Source of the DNA: Paenibacillus montanisoli | GTDB taxonomy: Bacteria; Bacillota; Bacilli; Paenibacillales; Paenibacillaceae | Reading direction: 5' to 3' | Length of the DNA stretch: 64,000 nucleotides | NCBI RefSeq assembly: GCF_003268025.1 | Contig: NZ_QLUW01000006.1 | Location: forward strand, 310,001 to 374,000 | In this document: positions 52,843 through 60,690 of the stretch, piece by piece | Layout of the letters: every line of letters starts with the position of its first letter | How positions within the stretch are numbered: position 1 is the stretch's first letter | The notes under the pieces: model-generated | What the model saw: only the letters and a program-made list of their open reading frames with translations | Told to the model about the DNA's origin: nothing | Databases searched by the model: none | Program-made: the position numbers and the translations under genes

Positions 52843-53949
52843 ATGCTGTATCAGTTGAAGAACGTGGAGAGCCGGGCCTTTTCCTCGGAAAATAAAACAG
52901 GCGCCGCAGGCGCGGGCGGGCAATCGCGAAACGGCCGAAAGGGCTCGCCGTGCATTGAAGGGTTTTTGCAGGGTCAAACGATCGAGCTGCTGAATTGCGA
53001 TGGTCCGGGCGTGATCCGGCATATCTGGCTGACGCTTCCGCCGGGCAACATCGATCATATGCGAAACGTCATCATCCGGATGTATTGGGACGGGCAGACG
53101 CATCCGAGCGTGGAAGCGCCGATCGGCGATTTCTTCGGCGTATCGCACGGCCGGCAGCGGAACATGCTCTCCGACTGCGTAACGATGCAGGGCGGCAAAG
53201 GGCTGAACTGCTGGATTCCGATGCCGTTCAAGAAGAAGGCGGTCGTGACGATCGAGAATGATTCGAGCTCGGACGTGAAGATGCTGTTCTATCAGCTCGA
53301 TGTTACTCGCGGCGATGAGCTGGACGAGTCGGCGGGCTACTTTCACGCCCAATTCCGCCGCAGCAACCCGTGCCCGATCCACGAGGATTTCGTTATCGCG
53401 GACAACATTCAAGGCAAAGGCGTTTATTTGGGGACGACGCTCGGCGTACGCAGCCTTTACCGGGATTGCTGGTGGGGCGAAGGGGAAGTGAAGTTCTTCA
53501 TCGACGGCGATACGGAGTTCCCGACAATCTGCGGCACCGGCGCCGAGGATTATATGGGCTCCGCCTGGGGACTCGATGAGGTGCTGACCCCCTACCAAGG
53601 GGCGCCGCTCGTCGATCACGACAACGGCCTTTACTCGATTTATCGTTTCCATGTGCGCGATCCGATCTACTTCCAGAACAGCTTGAAGGTGACGGTGCAG
53701 CAGATCGCGTACGGAGACGGCGAGAAGGCGAAGGCGCATTTCGGCGATGAGTATACCCGTTATAGAGCTGCCGGAGCGGAAGAAGAAGACAACTATTGCT
53801 ACTTTGACCTTAGCGATGATTACAGTGCCGTTGCTTACTGGTACCAGACGATGCCTTCGCAGCCGTTCGCGCAGTTGCCGAGCCGTGAGGAACGAATCAA
53901 GGACTTGGATACAGGCGCGGCCGACGGGCCGAAGCGAAGCGACGTTTAG
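52843..53949 (+). CDS. DUF2961/GH172-type glycosidase-like protein
   Basis: A 368-residue cytoplasmic protein with LNCDGPGVIRHIWLTLPP, VIIRMYWDGQTHPSVEAPIGDFFGVSHG, GLNCWIPMPFKKKAVVTIENDSS, VKFFIDGDTEFPTICGTGAEDYMGSAWG and GLYSIYRFHVRDPIYFQNSLKVTVQQ. These are DUF2961 hallmarks; characterised members of GH172 act on fructofuranosidic or D-arabinofuranosidic bonds. The segment GTGAEDYMGSAWG holds acidic residues suited to catalysis. The ATG 52843 follows GGAGG; the longer frame from 52786 lacks one. It stands near the LytTR gene and extends the glycan locus to a furanoside-type sugar. Substrate not predictable here. Confidence 0.9.
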   Translation: MLYQLKNVESRAFSSENKTGAAGAGGQSRNGRKGSPCIEGFLQGQTIELLNCDGPGVIRHIWLTLPPGNIDHMRNVIIRMYWDGQTHPSVEAPIGDFFGVSHGRQRNMLSDCVTMQGGKGLNCWIPMPFKKKAVVTIENDSSSDVKMLFYQLDVTRGDELDESAGYFHAQFRRSNPCPIHEDFVIADNIQGKGVYLGTTLGVRSLYRDCWWGEGEVKFFIDGDTEFPTICGTGAEDYMGSAWGLDEVLTPYQGAPLVDHDNGLYSIYRFHVRDPIYFQNSLKVTVQQIAYGDGEKAKAHFGDEYTRYRAAGAEEEDNYCYFDLSDDYSAVAYWYQTMPSQPFAQLPSREERIKDLDTGAADGPKRSDV

Positions 53950-54518
53950 TTTGAAACAGATTGTGACATACATTTCACAGGTGCCCTAGTAGGATATCTT
54001 TATAATCTAATGGGGTAATCTCGATGCCAAATTACTATTTCAAAGAAATATGGTCGAACTTGCGAACGCATTTTTTCCGCTTAACCTGCCAACAGAGCTA
54101 ATGTGGCCATTTCACATTTAAAATCCGACATTTACCACAGTAAAAAAGATCCTCACGGCTCTACGGAAGATTGATCCTAATGTGAGATCAAGCGACTTCT
54201 GGTATATGTAAAAAATAAACCGCCTAATCCAGTGACTTGCTTCAGGATTGGCGGATATTTTGTTTCGGCGTCTTTTCAAATTTTACGTACTAATTTATAA
54301 AAGGGGAACGCGATTACATTGGGATATTGAGCTGCTAATTTTTTAGCAATAAAAGCATTATAACTGTTATTCATGAGTACAACCTCCTAAGAAATAGGTT
54401 CATGTTCCAGTTCTATTTTCATTTTAGGATTCATTTGTTTTCGAATTATAAATTAAAGTATCAAATTGTATTAATTTACTTAAAATCGCTAATCCACCTG
54501 GGAAATGCAATTTCCAAA
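53950..54518. other. Long gap, mostly featureless
   Basis: No convincing gene is seen. It contains a terminator at 54220-54265 and, near 54105-54135, a short dyad-like run (GGCCATTTCACATTTAAAATCCGAC) that could be a relic of a mobile element end, which I cannot confirm. Confidence 0.35.
54220..54265 (+). terminator. Probable terminator
   Basis: CCGCC.AATCC pairs with GGATTGGCGG with one bulged T, followed by ATATTTTGTTT. Confidence 0.65.
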
Positions 54519-54523
54519 TAAAC

Positions 54524-54740
54524 CTAGATGAACGGGAAAGCGCGATCCAGCAGCTCACGGGGATTGTAACGGCACAGCAGGCTAGCAGTTTCGGCAGACA
54601 ATGAGCATGAGAAAAGGGAACGGGAACGTAACGAATGGATTACAGAAGTGCTGCGGGAGATTAGAGAGGCAAAGGCGGCAGCCAATAAGAAGTGGTTAGT
54701 TTTCCAATTTTTATTAGTATTATTTATAGGCCCTGCTAAT
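54524..54740 (+). pseudogene. Decayed helical protein gene
   Basis: Two stretches in different frames look like one broken coding sequence. The first reads LDERESAIQQLTGIVTAQQA and ends in a stop near 54603. After a frame change the second reads EHEKRERERNEWITEVLREI and REAKAAANKKWLVFQFLLVLFIG. The charged helical run followed by KKW recalls the tail of DUF3967-type proteins, which belong to plasmid or phage regulators. The frameshift and missing start point to decay; the family link is a guess. Confidence 0.35.
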
Positions 54741-54888
54741 CATCGTTCTTATGGACGATCACGCTTGCTGGGTCTTCTCTATGGGCATCTCGCCAAGCCA
54801 GCTTACCACAGCAGGAGATGCAGCGCCCGTAACGAATACAAAGTGGAAGGTTTACGAATTCATCAAGAGATATGGAGGGGACTGCAGC

Positions 54889-55245
54889 ATGAAAGCGACG
54901 AAATTAAGACCGTTCGTCCCATCGGGCGCAGATTACGAGCTGGCGAAGGCGTTTTTCAAGGACATTGGCTGCGAAACCGTGTATTCCGACAACGGCATTA
55001 GCATTTTACGGTTGTCGGAGCTGGAGTTTTTTCTGCAAAATTACAACGACCAGCATTTCCAGAATAATTACATGCTGGAAGTAACCGTAGAAGATTTAGA
55101 CGGCTGGTGGACGCATATTCAAAGCATCCTGGAAAGCGGCAAATACCCGACCGTCCGGGCGAAGGAGCCGACGCAGTATCCTTGGGGCAGACGCGAAATT
55201 CATCTCATCGATCCGGCCGGCGTATGCTGGCATTTCGGGGCTTAG
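54889..55245 (+). CDS. VOC-superfamily (glyoxalase-like) protein
   Basis: The 118-residue protein has the single-module vicinal-oxygen-chelate pattern: LRPFVPSGADYELAKAFFKDIGCETVYSD, ILRLSELEFFLQNY, YMLEVTVEDLDGWWTHIQSI and GRREIHLIDPAGVCWHFGA. His and Glu positions at the strand ends could bind a metal. Members include glyoxalases and bleomycin- or fosfomycin-binding proteins. The ATG 54889 follows GGAGGGG; longer frames begin in the decayed gene upstream. The GNAT gene starts two bases after the stop, so both form an operon. Confidence 0.88.
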   Translation: MKATKLRPFVPSGADYELAKAFFKDIGCETVYSDNGISILRLSELEFFLQNYNDQHFQNNYMLEVTVEDLDGWWTHIQSILESGKYPTVRAKEPTQYPWGRREIHLIDPAGVCWHFGA

Positions 55246-55246
55246 C

Positions 55247-55825
55247 ATGGACGTTAACCCGATTACGCTGATCGGCGACAACGTCATGCTTGTTCCCATG
55301 GAAGCAGATCATGCCGAAGGATTGTTAGAAGCAGGCCGATTTCCGGAGATCTGGGAGATTACGCAAGGAAAAATGGCCTCGCCAGCCGATGCGGAGGCGT
55401 ATGTGAAGAAGGCGCTGAACCAGCCGGCGTCGCTGCCCTTCGTCATTATTGAGCGGGCATCGGGCCGAATTGTCGGGAGCACGCGCTTCTTTGATATCTC
55501 CGCCGTAGACAAGGGGCTTGAGATCGGTTCGACCTGGCTGACGCCTTCAGTGTGGAGAACGCCGATCAATACGGAATGCAAATTTCTGCTGCTAAGGCAC
55601 TGCTTCGATATGCTCGGCACGATACGCGTTCAGCTCAAGACCGACTTGCGCAATACGCGCTCCCAGCGGGCGATCGAGCGGCTCGGCGCAGTAAAGGAAG
55701 GCGTACTTCGCAACCATAAAATATTGCCAAACGGCATTATCCGCGACTCTGTTTACTACAGCATTCTCGACCGGGAATGGCCGGCCGTGAAAGAGCGGCT
55801 AATAAGTCTGATGAATCCGCAATAA
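55247..55825 (+). CDS. GNAT-family N-acetyltransferase
   Basis: This 192-residue acetyltransferase of the RimJ/RimL (Acetyltransf_3) type transfers acetyl from acetyl-CoA to an amine. Visible segments are VMLVPMEADHAEGLLEA, PFVIIERASGRIVGSTRFFDIS, LEIGSTWLTPSVWRTPINTECKFLLLRHCF and RVQLKTDLRNTRSQRAIERLGAVKEGVLRNH, with the N-R-S-Q-R-A-I-E-R-L-G run of motif A. The ribosome binding site is weak (GGGG only) and the gene starts one base after the VOC stop, so coupling is likely. A good terminator follows. Substrate unknown. Confidence 0.9.
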   Translation: MDVNPITLIGDNVMLVPMEADHAEGLLEAGRFPEIWEITQGKMASPADAEAYVKKALNQPASLPFVIIERASGRIVGSTRFFDISAVDKGLEIGSTWLTPSVWRTPINTECKFLLLRHCFDMLGTIRVQLKTDLRNTRSQRAIERLGAVKEGVLRNHKILPNGIIRDSVYYSILDREWPAVKERLISLMNPQ

Positions 55826-55827
55826 CA

Positions 55828-55866
55828 TAAAGCCGGACAGGGATAAGACCTGTTCGGCTTTTTTTG
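55828..55866 (+). terminator. Rho-independent terminator
   Basis: AAAGCCG.ACAGG pairs with CCTGT.CGGCTTT and is followed by TTTTT. Confidence 0.85.
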
Positions 55867-55871
55867 CAAGG

Positions 55872-56729
55872 CTAGACCCGGTTCAACCGGCGGTACCCAA
55901 GCGGCGTCAGGCCCGTCATCTTCTTGAAGATCCGGTCAAAATGCCCGGTATTCTCAAAGCCCGTCCGTTCCGCAACCTCGATTACCTTAAGCGTGGTTTC
56001 CTTCAGCAGCCGCTGCGCCTCGCGGATTCTCGTCAGGTGGACATATTCGATAAACGTGAAGCCCGTCACGCTTTTGAAACTGCGGCTGAGATAGTAGGGA
56101 CTCATGTAAAATTGCTTGGCGAGCTCGGCAAGAGCCAGCCGGGTGGCGAAATGCTCGTTGATATGCTGGACTACCTCGGATATTTTCTGGTGGAGGGGCG
56201 TCGTATGATCGGGCACGGACGCTGTTTCATGCGCCGGGAGGCGGGCCGCGAATAGCAGCAGCTCCGTCAGCAGTACGCGTAGATAAGTTTCGTAACCGGG
56301 GCGGTGCTCGAGCGTTTCAGTGACCATTTTACTTAACAACTGGTGGATAAAAACTTGCTCCTGCGGCTGAAGGCGCAGCAGAATGGCTCCCTGCCGGAAC
56401 GGCTCAAGCAGCAGCGGATGATGAAGCGGGTGACCGGTACCGAGAAAGGAGTCGCTGAAATTGATGACGAACCGTTCATGCTCCGGAGGGCCGAGCTCCG
56501 AAGAGTTGTGCACGACCTCCTTGCTGACGAGGACCAGATCGCCGGCCTCAAGCGTATAGGAGCGGTCGTCAATGAAATGCACGCGCTGCCCTGCCGCCAA
56601 ATAGTAGATTTCATAGGTTGGGTGAAAATGATTCGTCCGCCCGAACGGTTTCGTCCGGTAGACGTGCTGAATGTAGAAATCGCCCTCCTCATCCCCGTAA
56701 GAGAGCGGCTCGTCCGCTATGAGCTTCAT
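55872..56729 (-). CDS. AraC-family regulator with cupin sensor
   Basis: Residues 1-150 form an AraC-type cupin (HPTYEIYYLAAGQRVHFIDDRSYTLEAGDLVLVSKEVVH). The last 100 residues hold two helix-turn-helix units (LALAELAKQFYMSPYYLSRSFKSVTGFTFIEYVHLTRIREAQRLL and VIEVAERTGFENTGHFDRIFKKMTGLTPLGYR). The ATG follows GGAGG. It is divergent from glucuronate isomerase, across about 160 bp containing a dyad of GCAATAT/ATATTGC. It probably activates that gene in response to a sugar acid. Confidence 0.92.
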   Translation of the reverse strand: MKLIADEPLSYGDEEGDFYIQHVYRTKPFGRTNHFHPTYEIYYLAAGQRVHFIDDRSYTLEAGDLVLVSKEVVHNSSELGPPEHERFVINFSDSFLGTGHPLHHPLLLEPFRQGAILLRLQPQEQVFIHQLLSKMVTETLEHRPGYETYLRVLLTELLLFAARLPAHETASVPDHTTPLHQKISEVVQHINEHFATRLALAELAKQFYMSPYYLSRSFKSVTGFTFIEYVHLTRIREAQRLLKETTLKVIEVAERTGFENTGHFDRIFKKMTGLTPLGYRRLNRV

Positions 56730-56806
56730 TGGAGGCCTCCGTTCGGCTGCGCCTGATGTGTTGTGTCCAGTTTAGCGCAAGATAAGTTAAAATGGAATCA
56801 TTTTGA

Positions 56807-56839
56807 GCAATATAGATCACGAATTACGGCAAATATTGC
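56807..56839. promoter_or_regulatory. Dyad between araC-type and uxaC genes
   Basis: GCAATAT (56807-56813) and ATATTGC (56833-56839) form an inverted repeat with a 19-bp spacer, in the divergent promoter gap. Binding by the AraC-type regulator is inferred. Confidence 0.5.
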
Positions 56840-56888
56840 GTTATGCTGAGAGAAGGTTTGGACTATTAGGGGAAGCGGGTGCTAAGTT

Positions 56889-58295
56889 ATGCGCAGCTTT
56901 ATGGACGATGATTTTCTATTAAATAACGAGACTTCCAAGAGACTCTATCATGAATATGCGAAGGCAATGCCGATCATGGATTACCACTGCCATCTCAGCC
57001 AGCAGGATATTTACGAAAACAAGAGTTACAACAATCTCACCGAAGTGTGGCTCTACGGCGATCATTACAAATGGCGGGCGATGCGCGCGAACGGCATCGA
57101 GGAGAAGTATATTACGGGCGGCGAAGGCGTAAGCGATTACGACCGTTTCTTGGCTTGGGCGAAGACGGTGCCGATGACAATCGGCAATCCGCTCTATCAC
57201 TGGTCGCATTTGGAGCTGCGGCGGCTGTTCGGCATCGAGGAGCTGATCAATGAGAAAAACGCGCCGGTAATTTGGGAGAAAGCGAATGCCAAACTGCGCG
57301 GCGGCGGCTTTTCCGTGCGCGACTTTATACGCGGCGCTGGCGTGGAGATTGTATGCACGACCGACGATCCGGCGGATTCGCTCGAGCATCATGTTTTGCT
57401 TGCTCAGGAGCCGGATTTGGGCTTCCGGGTGCTGCCGTCGTTTAGGCCGGATAAGGCGCTGGAGATTAACCGCGCGCCGTTCGTAGGCTATATTGCGAAG
57501 CTGGCCGATGCGTGGGGCCATAGCATTTCAAGCTATGAAGATCTGCTGCTGGCGCTGCGGGAGCGGGCGTTATTTTTCCACTCGGTTGGCGGCCGGGTAT
57601 CCGATCATGCACTCGATTTTGTGCCATGGGCGGAAACGACGCTTGAGGAGGTACGGGAGATTTTTGCCCGGGCGCTTCTGGGCGGCATGGTTACTTTGGA
57701 AGAGGAGAACAAGTACAAAGCTTATACGCTCGTTTATCTGGGCGAGCTCTATGCGGAGCTTGGATGGTCGATGCAGTACCATATGAATGCGCACCGCAAC
57801 AATAACGCACGTGCATTTCGGGAGATTGGCGTAGATGCGGGCTTCGATTCCATCGGGGACAGCCCGGTTGCGGTTCCGCTCGTGCGGTTGCTGAGCAAGC
57901 TTGATGAGGCAAACAAGCTTCCGCGAACGATCGTCTACTCGCTCAATCCTGCGGACAATAATGTGCTGGCCGCGCTGATCGGCAGCTTTCAGGGCGGCGG
58001 CATTCCCGGCAAAATTCAGCTCGGTGCAGCTTGGTGGTTCAACGATACGAAGGATGGCATGCTGGAGCAGATGCGATCCCTTGCGAATATGGGCCTGCTG
58101 AGCCGGTTCGTCGGCATGCTGACGGACTCCCGCAGCTTCCTCTCGTATACGCGGCATGAGTATTTCCGGCGGATTTTCTGCAATTTGCTGGGCGAGTGGG
58201 TCGAAAACGGCGAGGTGCCTTGCGATGACGAGCTGCTTGGCGGGCTTGTGCGCGGTGTGTGCTACGAGAATGCGAAAGGCTATTTCCGGTTCTAA
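56889..58295 (+). CDS. uxaC: Glucuronate isomerase (UxaC)
   Basis: A 468-residue enzyme of the amidohydrolase fold. It isomerises D-glucuronate to D-fructuronate (and D-galacturonate to tagaturonate). The start MRSFMDDDFLLNNETSKRLYHEYAKAMPIMDYHCHLSQQDIYENK is diagnostic, with the metal-binding His33 and His35 in DYHCHL. Later GAGVEIVCTTDDPADSL, GWSMQYHMNAHRNNN, YSLNPADNN and FVGMLTDSRSFLSYTRHEYFRRI complete the family pattern. Start ATG 56889, preceded by GGGGAAGCGGG. No uxaB, uxuA or kdgK genes are nearby, so the uronate pathway is completed elsewhere. The PhyH-type gene follows after 57 bp. Confidence 0.95.
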   Translation: MRSFMDDDFLLNNETSKRLYHEYAKAMPIMDYHCHLSQQDIYENKSYNNLTEVWLYGDHYKWRAMRANGIEEKYITGGEGVSDYDRFLAWAKTVPMTIGNPLYHWSHLELRRLFGIEELINEKNAPVIWEKANAKLRGGGFSVRDFIRGAGVEIVCTTDDPADSLEHHVLLAQEPDLGFRVLPSFRPDKALEINRAPFVGYIAKLADAWGHSISSYEDLLLALRERALFFHSVGGRVSDHALDFVPWAETTLEEVREIFARALLGGMVTLEEENKYKAYTLVYLGELYAELGWSMQYHMNAHRNNNARAFREIGVDAGFDSIGDSPVAVPLVRLLSKLDEANKLPRTIVYSLNPADNNVLAALIGSFQGGGIPGKIQLGAAWWFNDTKDGMLEQMRSLANMGLLSRFVGMLTDSRSFLSYTRHEYFRRIFCNLLGEWVENGEVPCDDELLGGLVRGVCYENAKGYFRF

Positions 58296-58352
58296 GTCCG
58301 GAGGCGCTGATTAGGTTGATACAGGTCGATATTGGGCGGGAGGGGTACCAGG

Positions 58353-59189
58353 ATGAGCGGCGGTAGTAAACTGACATCACCCGAAGAAATCAACAGGACG
58401 TTGTATCCGCATGGCGAGGTTTATGAGACGGAGCTAAGTGTGAGTGACATTCAGGAGGAACAGGTTCGGTTCTACCGGCAGCAGGGGTATCTAGCGGTCA
58501 AAGAAGTATTGGCTAGTTCGGATATCGATAGCGCGCTGGAAGCGATTATGGAGCATATTTTTGCGGAGCCCTCGGCGGTGAAGGTGCAATTCGTGCGGCC
58601 GAAGAGCGAATTGGCCGACGACGAGGAGCGGGAGCTTGCCGTGCGCAAGCTCTACGAGTTCGTGGACGTCGAAGACCGGCTGCGTGCGATTGCCTATCAT
58701 CCGCAGGTGCTTGCGGTCGTGGAGCGGCTGCTCGGCGGGAAGGCGAAACTCGTGCAGGATATTGCGCTGTTGAAGCCGCCGAAGGGCGGCGGCGAGAAGC
58801 CGTGGCACCAGGACATGGCTTATGGTGCGCTGTGCTACGACCAGCCGGTGGTCGGCGTTTGGCTTGCGCTCGACGAGGCGGGGATCGACAACGGCTGCAT
58901 GCAGATCATCCCGCGTTCGCACATGAACGGCGGGATTCCGCATTATGCGGAGCGGGATTGGCAGTTATGCGACACCGTCGTGCCGGTAGAGCGTAACGTC
59001 GCTGTGCCGCTTGCGCCTGGAAGCGCCTTGTTCTTCCATGGGCTGCTCATGCACGGGACCGCGTATAATTTCTCCCTGAAGCGCCGCCGTGCCTTGCAGT
59101 TCCACTATGCACCGGAATCCGCAGTGAAAATCAGCGCGAAAGAGTACAAGCGCATGTTTACGAGCGAGTTGACCGGGGCGGATTGCTAG
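58353..59189 (+). CDS. PhyH-type Fe(II)/2-oxoglutarate dioxygenase
   Basis: A 278-residue oxygenase of the phytanoyl-CoA dioxygenase family. The iron ligands are visible as WHQDMAYG (HxD near residues 152-154) and a late His in FFHGLLMHGTAYNFS near residue 234, and the 2-oxoglutarate-binding Arg is in RRRALQFHY. The protein hydroxylates an unknown small molecule and couples to 2-oxoglutarate. The ATG 58353 follows GGGAGGGG; the longer TTG frame starts at that site. It is probably co-transcribed with uxaC. Members often accompany sugar-acid or osmolyte genes, which fits its position. Confidence 0.9.
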   Translation: MSGGSKLTSPEEINRTLYPHGEVYETELSVSDIQEEQVRFYRQQGYLAVKEVLASSDIDSALEAIMEHIFAEPSAVKVQFVRPKSELADDEERELAVRKLYEFVDVEDRLRAIAYHPQVLAVVERLLGGKAKLVQDIALLKPPKGGGEKPWHQDMAYGALCYDQPVVGVWLALDEAGIDNGCMQIIPRSHMNGGIPHYAERDWQLCDTVVPVERNVAVPLAPGSALFFHGLLMHGTAYNFSLKRRRALQFHYAPESAVKISAKEYKRMFTSELTGADC

Positions 59190-59222
59190 CGTTTTGCTGC
59201 TGACGTCCGTCGGGCGGAGATA

Positions 59223-59345
59223 TAGGGAGCAAGAGAGGTAACAATTACCGTACTTTGGCGGGAATGCGACATAGTAGGGAGCAAGAGAGGTAATAGTTAC
59301 CGCACTTTGGCGGGAAAGTGGCTGAATAGGGAGCAAGAGAGGTAA
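59223..59345. repeat. Tandem repeat, 52-bp period, 2.4 copies
   Basis: Units start at 59223, 59275 and 59327 (the last partial). The conserved 42 bases begin TAGGGAGCAAGAGAGGTAA and end ACTTTGGCGGGAA, with variable spacers. Each full unit contains a short dyad GGTAA-N3-TTACC. Confidence 0.85.
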
Positions 59346-59350
59346 AAATC

Positions 59351-59380
59351 AAAGGGGCTATCTCAAGAGATAGCCCCTTT
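59351..59380. terminator. Bidirectional terminator
   Basis: AAAGGGGCTATCTC pairs with GAGATAGCCCCTTT around AA. U-rich runs exist on both sides (CTCATTT on plus, GATTTTTACC on minus), between convergent genes. Confidence 0.88.
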
Positions 59381-59381
59381 C

Positions 59382-60515
59382 TCATTTATTGCGGGCGATG
59401 AAACGCGCCCACTCCTGCTTGATCTTGCTCTCATCCAATTCGATGCCGATCATGACGAAATATGGCTCGCCTTTGTAGCTGCTCGGCGACCATTCCAGCC
59501 GCTTGCCCGCCAGCTGGAAGAGCATCAGGCTGCCATCGCGGCCATATGGCATGTAACCTTTGGCGCGGAGGCAGTTATTTCCGCGGCCGTTGATAAAAGC
59601 TTCAAACTGGCGGCGCGGCAGGCCGGCTGCGTCCGCCCCGGGATAGATCGCGGCCGTGCGGATACGAGAATACGAGTTCGCGGAGGGCTGCTCGCCGCCA
59701 GATCGGGTCTGCACGGATTCGCGCGACACGAAGGCGCCAGCCTGTGACGGCGCAGCGGCAGCCTGCCCCGGCGAAGCGGCTTGCCCAGTCGTCGCCGTGC
59801 TGCCCGGCGGCTTCGCCGGCGACGCGCGAAACGCGCTCGCGGATTGCGATCGCGTGCCCGAAATCACGGGCTGCCGCCGCACGGCCGAAGGAGCGATCCC
59901 CGCGAACACCTGCGCGGAATCGACCTCGCAGCGCGTGGCCGTCACGAAGGCGGCAGCCGCGTTGCGATCCCGAATGAGCTGCTTCACTTTGTCCGCGGTG
60001 CGGTTGGAAATGAGGTCGAATTTATTGGCGATGATGAAATCCGCCGTCTCGATCTGCTTGCGCAGTGTGCGAATCAACTCGCGGTCCGATGAGAAAATGC
60101 TGTTATAATCGAGCGCATGCTCGGCATCCAGCACAGTGACAATCCGGTGCAGCCGCACCTTGCCAATAATCGTCGGCTCTGTTATCGCCTCCGCTATTTC
60201 CTCCGGATTCGCCACGCCGGTCAGCTCCATCACGATAACATCCGGGCGCATCAGCGCTATCTTTTCAAGACATTGGGCCAGCTCGCTCTTCTTGCTGCAG
60301 CATAGGCAGCCCTCAGTGATCCGCTCCAGCATTTGATAAGCGGATTCGCTGCTCACCGTCGTGCCGTCCACGTCGACGGCGCCGATTTCATTCATCAGCA
60401 CGGATGCGCGCAGGCCGGTTGCCCGGGCATGCTGCAGCAGCCTTAGAAGCAGAGTCGTTTTGCCGCTGCCCAGAAAGCCGCTTAAGACGATTACCGGAAT
60501 TGCTGTTTGTTCCAT
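59382..60515 (-). CDS. CobW-family metal-chaperone GTPase (with Pro/Ala/Ser-rich insert)
   Basis: A protein of about 377 residues. The P-loop GFLGSGKTT is near residue 13, the metal motif CLCC (GCLCC, Cys70, Cys72, Cys73) follows, and NKFD supplies the guanine specificity. The C-terminal CobW_C-type domain contains NCLRAKGYMPYGRDGSLMLFQLAGKRLEWS and ends FVMIGIELDE. Between domains lies an Ala/Ser/Pro/Gln-rich stretch of about 80 residues that may be flexible. Members insert zinc, cobalt or iron into client enzymes. The ATG 60515 has GGAGGG 17 bases upstream, an unusual distance, but no closer in-frame start exists. It is divergent from a second CobW protein. Confidence 0.88.
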   Translation of the reverse strand: MEQTAIPVIVLSGFLGSGKTTLLLRLLQHARATGLRASVLMNEIGAVDVDGTTVSSESAYQMLERITEGCLCCSKKSELAQCLEKIALMRPDVIVMELTGVANPEEIAEAITEPTIIGKVRLHRIVTVLDAEHALDYNSIFSSDRELIRTLRKQIETADFIIANKFDLISNRTADKVKQLIRDRNAAAAFVTATRCEVDSAQVFAGIAPSAVRRQPVISGTRSQSASAFRASPAKPPGSTATTGQAASPGQAAAAPSQAGAFVSRESVQTRSGGEQPSANSYSRIRTAAIYPGADAAGLPRRQFEAFINGRGNNCLRAKGYMPYGRDGSLMLFQLAGKRLEWSPSSYKGEPYFVMIGIELDESKIKQEWARFIARNK

Positions 60516-60690
60516 GTTCGAGCGCTCACTCTCCCTCCTAGGTCCACATTCAAAGAAGAATATGCGGCGCAACGCCAAAATAAAACCTGCCCGCCGCAAT
60601 CCGCATGCCGTCACGAACCGGTGCAAGCTGTAAAAATCGCCGGATTAACGGTATAATTTATCCAACTAAAAGCATGAAAGGAAGAAAATC

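Noticed and set aside
54100..54140. Insertion-sequence end
   Set aside because: Only a short suggestive run exists, with no transposase, matching inverted end or target duplication.
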